DNA of 64,000 bases from Limnanthes douglasii subsp. nivea. Its lineage: Eukaryota > Streptophyta > Magnoliopsida > Brassicales > Limnanthaceae. The notes beneath the pieces were generated by a model that had not been told where the DNA came from, ran no database searches, and saw nothing but the letters and a program-made list of their open reading frames with translations. The stretch's first letter is position 1. The number at the start of each line of letters is the position of its first letter. Where the stretch lies: the NCBI GenBank assembly GCA_036936605.1, contig JAUPFV010000001.1, positions 320,938,250 through 321,002,249 on the forward strand, read 5' to 3'. Positions 55,900 through 64,000 of the stretch are shown one piece after another. The position numbers and the translations under genes were made by a program.

Positions 55900-58800
55900 A
55901 ATGCAAGTAAAAGGATTGCACCGCTTACAGAGGGAAGTTTATAAAATAAATGATAATGTTAGTTATAAACCTCATAAGATTATATTTTCTTTATAAAATA
56001 AAAGATCTAATTTTTATGCTTATCATAATGATCCTGATCATACGACATGAGACTGTTTCAATTAAGAGATGAATTCCAAAATTTAATTGATAATGGTGAA
56101 AACTGATTAACTTCATTAAACATTAGGGTTTGAGAAAATAGAAGAAAAAGACAAGTATAATGATCCAGAAAAGAATCAAGGGAATAAACAAATACTATAT
56201 AAGATAAATTGAGGAGATACTTTGGCTGTAATTTTTCAATCATCTAGAAAATATTATCGAAGAGATTAGAGTATATATTGTTGATGATTTTTTGCACGTA
56301 AAAAAGGTCCCAACGCCATTATTAATTTTTCATAATGATGACTTAAGTAGTTTGGTTACTCCTCGTGAAGATGATTTGTTGGTTACTTTGGATATTGTTG
56401 GGGTAATAATTAGAAGAGTTGTGATAGATATAGGAAGTTCGGCTAATATTTTATAGTGAGGTAGTTATGAGGAAATGAATGGGGTAGCTCTATATGAAAA
56501 TATTGAAATACATTTATTTAGTGTCTCATGAAGATCGATCGTGTGTACTGGGGAAGTAGAGTTACAAAAAAATTGGTTTTGGTAAGACAAATATGGCAGT
56601 GAGCACATTGTTTATGATAGTAGATACAAAAGTTTGCATAATGCAATTTTAAATCGTTTAGGGCTACATAAAATAGAAGTTGTTGTTTCCTCTTATCATC
56701 AATGTGTTAAGTATTCTGTTGATAATCAAGTAGGAGTTATCAGAGAAAGTAAAATGGTGGCTTGGGATTTTTATTCAGTATCACTAAGTCCAAAAATATT
56801 GACAAATACCAATTATAGAGTACATTAAAGGATCAACAGTTGGTAAATAAAGATGAACCTTTTGTGGAAATTTAGATATAAGAAATTTATGATCCATGTG
56901 GTTCTTTACAGTTAGTAAAACCATTAGAGGGAATAAATAATATAGAAATTGTTTAAAGAAAAAAAAATAGTAGCCATTTAAGTTTTCAGTTTAAATATAA
57001 ACTTGTTAACTTTTTTAAGTTAATTTTGTATATGTTTTGTTGGAGTACCGAAGATGTACCTGAAGTTAGAAAGTCAGTGATTTTCCTTGAAATAGATATT
57101 GATACAATATTAAGATCAGTTAGTAAAAAATAAAAAATTTCTCCAGAGAAATCTTAGGTTATTATAAAAGAACTTGAGATTCTGCTTAACGTGGGTCATA
57201 TTATGGAATCTAAATATCTGACGTGGGTAGCGAATCTATTTTTGGTTAAAAATAAAAATGGTCATTGAAGGATATGTGTAGATTTTAAATATCTTAATAG
57301 AGCTTGCCTAATTAATCTTTTTCTTTTTCCTCGTATTGATCAATTAGTGGATGTTACAGTGGACCATGAGTTGTGGTTTTTTTATGGATGCATATTCATG
57401 GTATGATCAAATAAATATGTATACTAATGATGAAAACATACTGATAAGGCTATCATTATAGATAGTGTATATTCTTTATAATGATGAGGTCAGCTTATAT
57501 TGAAGACTAACAAAGGGGTAATTTGCAGGTAATACAATGAAACTAAAAGACAAAGTGAACATTGACGAGACAATGGTAATAACCTACCAATCAAAGGTGA
57601 AGAAGGTAATACAAGACAACCAAAAGGTGAGGCAAGCATGCACAGAGAAAAAGAAAAAAGGAAAATCTGAGATAACCAAATGCAAATCAAACATATGTAT
57701 AATTAGGGTCACAAGAAGTACAAGACGAGGGAAACAATTTACCAGACGAGGGTACAAGTCGATCCCGAAAAGTGGTACAAGATGAGGGAAAAACTCTTCA
57801 AGATGAGGGTACAATGCGAGCGTAGAAAATAAACGTTCAAATGTTTATTATAGGAAAACATGTATCACTGTAGCATATGTGACCTAGAAACGTGTTTACG
57901 TATTTATTAGGAAATGTGGCCATCATTTAAAGCACGTTAACATGTTCAAAGTAGTAAAAAATGGAAAATTAAATAAGGGTAAAACCCTTTATGTAAAAAT
58001 ATCACAATTGGATATAAAAAGATTACTCGACTCATAACCATTTTCTTTCTCAGCTTTTTTATTATCTTGCCACTGTATTTGAGAAATAATTTTAATATCA
58101 CATACAATATTTTTTACTAAAAGAGGGTTATATTATTATCAGGTGTTGTCTTTTGGGTTAAATATACTAGGTTAACGTATCAAAGGCTCGTCAATCATAC
58201 TTTCACAAAACAATTAGGGAAGAGTATGGAAGATTGCGTTGATGATATAACTATAAATAATAATTACGATTATAGACATATAATGGCATTGTCATAAACT
58301 TTGTATAATCTTATAAAGTATAATTTGAAGTTGAATCTTTTAAGTTGTTCATTTGATGTATGAGCTAAAAATTATAGTATATGTAATTAGTAAGAAAGGT
58401 ACTGAATTTGATCATGTTCAGTTAAAAGCATTGCTGAATGGCCTTACCTAAACCTATTAAAGATGTGCAAAAGTTAACATGTCGACTAACGATTTGTCTC
58501 ACTTTATTTTTAAAGTGTATGGTACGATTTGTACAGTTTTGTAAAAACATTTAACTAAAGCGATGGGTGTGTTGATGTTTTTTATATTTAAAGCAATATT
58601 TAACTTCTACATAAATTTTGTTTGCATCTGCGCAAAAAAAAACTCTTTCTATATGCACTTCTTGGTTTTAGATTTTGATATGAGTCTTGTGTTGGTGCGT
58701 GAAGATGATTAGGTTTGGAAACCAATTTACAATGTGAGTAAATATTTAATATATACAAAAATAAGGTATCTTAATTTGAAAAATTAGCATTAGGCTTGGT

Positions 58801-60600
58801 TGTACCGACAAAAAAAATATTTTATATTTTCAAATCCATGTTATTATAGTTTGTACATCATTTCCTTTTATGAATGTTTAATAAAAGCCCATTGCGTCAG
58901 GTCGTCTAACACAATGGTATATATAGCTTATATAATATGAAATCGAGTTTGAGACTCAAACAACAATTAAAGCACAAGTGATAGTAATAATTAGCGATTT
59001 TCAATAATACATTTTAAGTTGAGAGGAGAGAAAATTGAAAACTTGCACATAAATAGTTAGAATGAATTATAAAAAGGGAAATTATTCATGAGCAAATAGG
59101 TTAAAATGGATTAAATTAGTTTGCAAACTATGTGTGGAGAATAAATTAAGTAATCTATTACGTTAGATTTAAAGGTAACAAATAATGAAGATGGATATAA
59201 AGCAATTCTAGCATGAATGAAATTAACTCGTATTTGTAGAGAAAAAAGCCTAAAAATGATTTCTGATTCACAACTTGCAATCAATCACACTACATGAGTG
59301 TTTGAAGCAAAGCAATAAAATATAAGGAGTTATTTAGAAGTGTTAAAACAATTGGAAATATAATTTTATAATATAATATATGAGTGTAAATCTTTAAGCC
59401 AAGTTCGGTTTCTTAAAAAATCGCCATCTGATAATAATACAAGAGCATCTTTCATACCAGATATAGGTTGATATTTAAAAGTTTATTGGTAAATAAATAT
59501 AACGATTGGTATCGGGAATAAGTTGATACTTTTCAAGGATAAAAAAACCTTAAGATAAATCTATTGCCAGAACTTTGATTATAAGAAAAAGTAAATATTT
59601 ATATAAAAAGTAAAATAAAACCTTTGTTGAATTTTTTAGGAAAATATGAGTCAGTGTTCGTCTTAAAGGATTTATGTTAAAGAGAGATTGGAGCTCACTA
59701 TGGTTATAAATATTTAATACAATGTTTCCTCTGGGCAAGATATTATTGGCCTCGTCTAGAATTTGATGTAGCTATGGTGAAAATTTGGGATCCTTTAGAG
59801 ATTCGCATATACAAGTCATTTACCAAGTTAAGCCATGGCAAGAGTTCATTATCCATGCACATTGTATAAGTGAAGAATTAATTTAGTAGGACCATTACAT
59901 ATTGTAACATGAAAACACTTTTTTATAGTGATAGTAGATTATTTTACTAAATGGGTGGAAGCTAAAATTTTATCAAGAACCCGTACACAAGATATTTGTG
60001 AACTTTATAGAATAATATTTTAATAATAGTCCTTAGTTCCAAAATGATATGGTTACAGTCTTTTGTATAAACTATAAAGTAGATCAATATATTTCTACCA
60101 TCTAGTATCTTCAAGTTAATGGTCATGTAAAGGTTACTAATAGGATCATAATCATTGGTATTAAAAAGAAATTCAAATTAGCTAAAGGTAAATACTAGAT
60201 TTTTTGCAAGTGGTTTTATGGGCATATTCGACGACTCTAAAAGTGACCACAAGTGAAACCCCATTTTCTTTGGTTATATGATGACAGTAGTGATTCCAAC
60301 AAAATTATAATCACTATTAATAGATTTACATTTTATTTTTTAAAATCAAATTATGAGGAACAAAAAAAATTATATTCAATAGCTTAAAAATTAAGCCCAA
60401 GTACGAGCTGAGCATTATATGGGATTTATGAAGAGTGGATTTTATTCAAAATTAAAGATTAGAAGTTTGAAATAGGGGATCGGGTATCCAGAAATATTTT
60501 TCATGGGTCGAATGAGAAAAATGTTGGAATGTTGAAACATAATTAAGATGGCCGGTTAAAGTTATTTCAAAATAAAAACTCAAAATGTGAAAGATGCACT
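55900..60600 (+). pseudogene. Decayed Tat-type gypsy gag-pol, split by an insertion
   Basis: Read upward on plus: zinc knuckle (FYAYHNDPDHTT near 56015-56050), protease (RRVVIDIGSSANIL near 56425), RT first half (SKYLTWVANLFLVKNKNGH, PRIDQLVDVT up to 57480), then after the insertion RT second half (LSFGLNILG, VNHTFTKQLGKSMEDCVDDI near 58230). RNase H fragments (SLVLVREDD, KPIYNVSKYLIYTKIRYLN) follow, then the Tat linker (YEIEFETQTTIKAQVI near 58960), second RNase H (SLKMISDSQLAINHT near 59250-59295) and a worn integrase to about 60560. Dense stops; both RNase H copies are recognisable, which places it in Tat. Confidence 0.78.
57482..58141 (+). mobile_element. LTR-like 660-bp insertion in gypsy RT
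   Basis: RT is interrupted between 57481 and 58142. The inserted block has ends TGATGAGG and TTATTATCA, typical of the Tat LTRs in this window, and a GGATATAAAAAG box near 58010. It has ACGAGGG repeats (57715-57830) like those on the minus strand of the LTR at 54704. No flanking duplication is preserved, so a solo LTR is likely but not proven. Confidence 0.55.
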
Positions 60601-60616
60601 ATTTCAGTCTCTAGAC

Positions 60617-60800
60617 ATGAGAAACACGAATCAAGTTATAAATATATTTTTCAAAACACGATTCACCATTTATACAACAATGTGAATTAAGTTATAAATA
60701 TGCTTCATGAAACGTGAATCACTATTTATACAAGAATATGGATCGGGTTATAACTATATTTTGCAAAACGTGAATCATTATTTATATAGCAAACGTGAAT
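60617..60800. repeat. Tandem repeat of about 57 bp, three copies
   Basis: Unit: (A/G)(C/T)GAAT(C/T)(A/G)(A/G)GTTATAA(A/C)TAT, then CAAAACGTGAATCA, then TTTATAC(A)AC. Starts near 60621, 60682 and 60738, with a partial fourth. It borders the end of the gypsy relic. Confidence 0.75.
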
Positions 60801-61058
60801 AAAAAATAATCATTAATTATTATAAGCACGTTATAAATATTTGTTACTCTTTCTCTTTTCAATTCTTTAAGCACACATCTGATGTTTATTTTTAACTTTT
60901 CAATTTTATTCAGAATTTTCCATTTCTGACTTTCCAAATAACTACATGATTTAGATACCTAAATATTTGTGAAGGAGTTCTTCTCTTTGTAGTAGTAGGT
61001 ATTCTTGAAGTAGAAACAATTGTTTGTGTATGATTTATTTATTTTTTGTAGTAAAATT
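60801..61058. other. Short spacer, no gene
   Basis: AT-rich, no coding frame or repeat recognised; it abuts the LTR at 61059. Confidence 0.45.
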
Positions 61059-61539
61059 TGGTGAGGATAAAAGTAGCCTGAGGGTAGGCTGGTAATTTCA
61101 AGCGGAGTTTTAAGGCGGTGTGAGGGTGTTTCACGGTGATGTGTGGGTGTTTAAGGGTGTTTCAAAGTGCTTTTAATGTGGAGAGAGAATTAAGCAGCTT
61201 GGCAGCAGTTAATTTTTCTTACCCATAGTTAATGCTGGTGGTTGGGTATTTATAGTATGAAATTTGGGCCCTTATGGGCTTTCGGGTCAAGTTTAATGGA
61301 CCCGGGTCATGTTTAAAGACCCATGAGTGTTAAGCAGATGGGCAGGTAGCTTAGTCAGATAGTGTTTAGGTTTTTTAGTACTTTAGTCATAGTTCGAACT
61401 GCCTTAGGCTTGCAGTGTTCGAAGTCATCTGCCCGGTTCATAAGTCCTGTCCGAATTAAGTTCTTGGAGCTTGTCCGGTTTACGGAGAGATTTACTTTGG
61501 GCTGCCCTCCCGGGGAGCACTTCGAATTCGGACTCATCA
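61059..61539 (-). repeat. 3' LTR of the second Tat element
   Basis: Starts TGGTGAGGATAAAAG and ends GGACTCATCA. It shares with the first element the phrases GGTTGGGTATTTATA, GGGCTTTCGGGTCAA, TTAAGCAGAT and the terminal GGACTCATCAGGAGCCCC-like junction. Confidence 0.8.
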
Positions 61540-61543
61540 GGAG

Positions 61544-61553
61544 CCCCTTTTTT
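61544..61553 (-). other. Polypurine tract of the second Tat element
   Basis: AAAAAAGGGG on the minus strand, four bases inside the LTR. Confidence 0.7.
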
Positions 61554-61978
61554 AGGTATTTGAACAAGTGTCCTTGTCAAAGAACTGAAAAACAGTCCGA
61601 TTTAAGAAGTGGTTTTTCAATTCGAAGAGAGTTGAGGACGGACCCGGACAGACCAATCGTTACGAATCCCAAACGGTTCTTGTCAGAGTTAGTGGGACAC
61701 GTGTCACTCTCTGGTTGGTCAATTTAGCCGTTTTTTCACCTTGAAATTCGCACCACTTTCTCGAACAAGTTACCTCTTTTAAATGTCATTAATTACATCA
61801 GCGTCGTCTTTTAATCATTGCCCAACTTTTCGGATTCTCCTAGGAATCAACCCCTTTTTTCACATTTACTATAAATTCTATTCACTTTTCACTGTCTCAT
61901 TATCTCTTTCAAACTTTACTCTGCCATTTTACCCAAAGCTTTATCTCTCTAAAACTTCAAAATTTCCTTAGCTGTTTT

Positions 61979-64000
61979 ATGTTCACAGCAAGAACAGCAC
62001 TGATCAAGGGCGGTTGGCTTAACCTTTCAGAATTGGAGAAAGCTCAAAGAGTTGAAAAATAAAAAAGACTTGCAGCAGGGCTTCCAGCGTCGCCCGTCGA
62101 GAAACCAGCCCCTTCAATCGAAGAATCTGACAGAGGTTCATCTTCTTCTAAAGGTACAAAACCTAGAAAACTCTTTCAATCAACACTCTCCCTATAGTAT
62201 CTGGCTCTTCAGTTCAAGAGTCGATCCCTATTGTTGAACCGGGGGTCACTGCCACAAGTGTTAGGAAAAAATCCTCTTTCATTGCTATGGGGTCCGACTC
62301 CGACCATTCCCTGGATAAACTAATCATGAAAAGGCCAAGTAGGTTGGTTAAAGGGCTTTCTTCCAAAAATACTAGCGAATCAGGGTCCGGGGCAACTAAT
62401 AGGACTCTCCGGGAAAGGCCGGCCGGTCCGGGGGCTAGCAGTCCTCTACCTCCCAAAGAAACTTCAACCTCAGAAGCTCAAACTGAGGTGATAAGTCGAA
62501 AACATTCAGAGGGTCAACAGCCCGGAGGATCAGCTCTGCCAAGCCTCAATCCTCCCCGGACTATTTCTACTAAAGCTCCCCCAACGATTATGGAGGAGAG
62601 GATGGAGGACTCCGCTGAGGAGGTTAGATTTGAGTTGGAGTCCTCCGGACAGGCTGAAACTGCTATCGTTGTTGCCAAGAAGGGCAAAGAGGACTTGTAT
62701 CTGAGGCGTCCGGACCTGCCGGAGAGCCTTGAAGGGAGAGTGGGGCTATGCTTTCATAAGGTGAAGTTCAAGTACCTTTTGGCTTTGTTGAAACCCAAGT
62801 ACGCGTTCATCCACACTTCAGATCTGGGCAGATTGCGCACAAAGTGGGGGATCCCTGAGAATGTAAAGATTCGAATTCCCATCGATCCAGAGACCCCGAT
62901 GGATTGCAAAAGAAATGAGATATTCTTCTTTACGGAGCTATTCAATTGGGGACTTAGGTTCCCACTGGACCCGGAGATAGTGCGATATTTTCATCTAGTC
63001 AAACTCTGCCCCTCACAGTTAAGCCCCAATGGCTGGTTCACCTTGATGTCATGTATTATGGCGTCTAGGCTATCCGGAATCCCTCTTCCTATGGAAGAGT
63101 TTGCAGCTGTGGCCAACTTGTGCAAACACCATCAGTTCCCCTTCTACCATTTCAACATGGGGAACGATCTTAAAGCTGTCGATGATCTCCTGGAGTCGGA
63201 GAGCAAATGGAGGATCCAATTCTTATTTGTCAGTGACTCATGGGAGAATGGCAAGAAAATCGAGGTCAAGGAGAATCCTAGCCTTCTTCGAAGCAGATGG
63301 AGGAGTGATCGTAAGTTTTTAATTTATGCTCCTGTTCGAATCTCTCTTTTCTTCAAGTTTATGCTAATTAGTTTCTTTTCGTTTTAACAGAGCTGCCAAA
63401 GGAGTTCGGGGACTACCTATAGACCGGACAGACTACATGTGGCAAAATTAACGCTTGGGCTGCAGAGAACTGGGAGAACCGGTTCCACAAAGCCTTCACT
63501 GCTGGGAACTTAGCAAGGTCTCACCTGTGGAACACCACAGGTCGAAGAGACCTAACTTGGGAGGAGTTCTCCACCCAACCTGATGAAGACATCGTGCTGA
63601 GAAGGTCTCACGAACTGGATGGGACTCTCTTCCTTCCTGCCCGGGCCAAAGCCCCAAGTAAAATGAAGGGCAAGAAGAAGAAAGGCAAGAAAGCGGTAGA
63701 GGATACTGAGAAAGAGGCCCCAACAGACTCAGAGGTGCCAGCCCAGGTTCAAGCTGATGCAAACCTTCTACAAGTGGTAGAACAGGAGAGCGAGAAACAA
63801 GGAGTGAATCCCCCAAAACCTTCAAGGGCTTCCAAATGGGCTCGTAAGCAAGCAAGTGACAGTGCTGACAGGGAAGTCAAAAAGAAAAAGACTTCCCAAG
63901 GAGAAGAGCTCGCTCTCCGGGATCCGGAGCCCACTTTCCCAACCGATCCGACGTTAGCCGAAGAGATCCCAGGGAATCTTAATGAAGGGATTCCAATGGA
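61979..64000 (+). pseudogene. Antisense gene of second Tat element (PF04195-like), partial
   Basis: Starts MFTARTALIKGGWLNLSEL at 61979, matching the first copy. A TAA at 62060 and a frame change before 62287 break the N-terminal part. From 62287 a 366-codon open stretch covers the serine-rich linker (from MGSDSDHSLDKL), RRPDLPESLEGRVGLCFHK and the PF04195-like domain (FFFTELFNWGLRFPLDPEIV, CPSQLSPNGWFTLMSCIM, SGIPLPMEEFAAV). An 80-bp GT-AG intron (63311-63390) follows, then exon 2 (LPKEFGDYL, one TAG at 63420, then WNTTGRRDLTWEEF, KMKGKKKKGKKAVED). It runs off the window before the coiled coil. It is better preserved than the first copy. Function unknown. Confidence 0.78.
63311..63390 (+). 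other. Intron of second antisense gene
   Basis: GTAAGTTTTT at the donor and CGTTTTAACAG at the acceptor. Same position and phase as the intron at 2285-2362; the two intron sequences share little, while the exons on both sides align well. Confidence 0.8.

Larger units (their letters stand above)
61059..64000 (-). mobile_element. Second Tat element of the first family, cut by window edge
   Basis: LTR, polypurine tract and antisense gene follow in the same order and with clear similarity to 181-3000. The pol genes would lie to the right, beyond the window, on the minus strand. It differs enough in the LTR (481 against 376 bp) and in protein to be a separate subfamily, not a recent copy of the first. 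Confidence 0.85.

Noticed and set aside
57537..57785. Lysine-rich plus-strand frame in the LTR-like insertion
   Set aside because: Comes from ACGAGGG/AAG-type simple repeats inside a putative LTR; no protein motif.

Overview
The window is nuclear DNA of a flowering plant, most likely a eudicot. It is AT-rich, has introns with GT-AG borders, plant LTR retrotransposons of both superfamilies, a Mutator-like transposon carrying an Ulp1-type protease gene, and one plant-type alpha/beta-hydrolase gene. The species cannot be named from the sequence. Almost all of it is nested transposable elements in various stages of decay. I found one intact host gene, and no rRNA, tRNA or CRISPR.

Layout. 181-10422: a Ty3/gypsy element of the Tat lineage on the minus strand (gag 10052 down to integrase 4033), with two LTRs, a second (archaeal-like) RNase H and, on the plus strand between integrase and 3' LTR, an intron-containing antisense gene with similarity to the 'putative gypsy-type transposon' family (PF04195). 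A foreign solo LTR (8950-9280) sits inside its gag. 10561-25173: a 14.6-kb Mutator-like element (MULE) bounded by an exact 9-bp target duplication and degenerate inverted ends. It carries a MuDR-type transposase (+), a Myb/SANT-like fragment (-), an acidic protein (-) and a multi-exon DUF1985-Ulp1 protease gene (-), all broken by a few mutations. Its non-coding parts are filled with ACGCGAGATG-type motifs, including two unit-for-unit related 10 x 52-bp arrays. 26.2-33.7 kb: decayed gypsy fragments in both orientations and a decayed copia fragment.

35189-43524: the host gene, a 307-codon alpha/beta-hydrolase in five exons with an intact Ser-Asp-His triad. Its first intron holds a young antisense Ty1/copia element (35633-42077; 5-bp duplication GCCCT; two 663-bp LTRs with about three differences). 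That copia element has lost protease and half of integrase, and its 5' leader carries five hairpins with different arms but the same apex.

43.6-60.6 kb: a decayed copia (+), a decayed Tat gypsy (-) with its own antisense coiled-coil relic and a 4 x 90-bp tandem repeat, and another decayed Tat gypsy (+) split by an LTR-like insertion. 61059-64000: the 3' LTR and antisense gene of a second copy of the first Tat family, running off the right edge.

The genes do not form a pathway; the window is a record of successive insertions around one surviving gene. The most unusual items are the motif-packed MULE, the repeated-apex hairpin leader of the young copia element, and the spliced antisense gene shared by two Tat elements.
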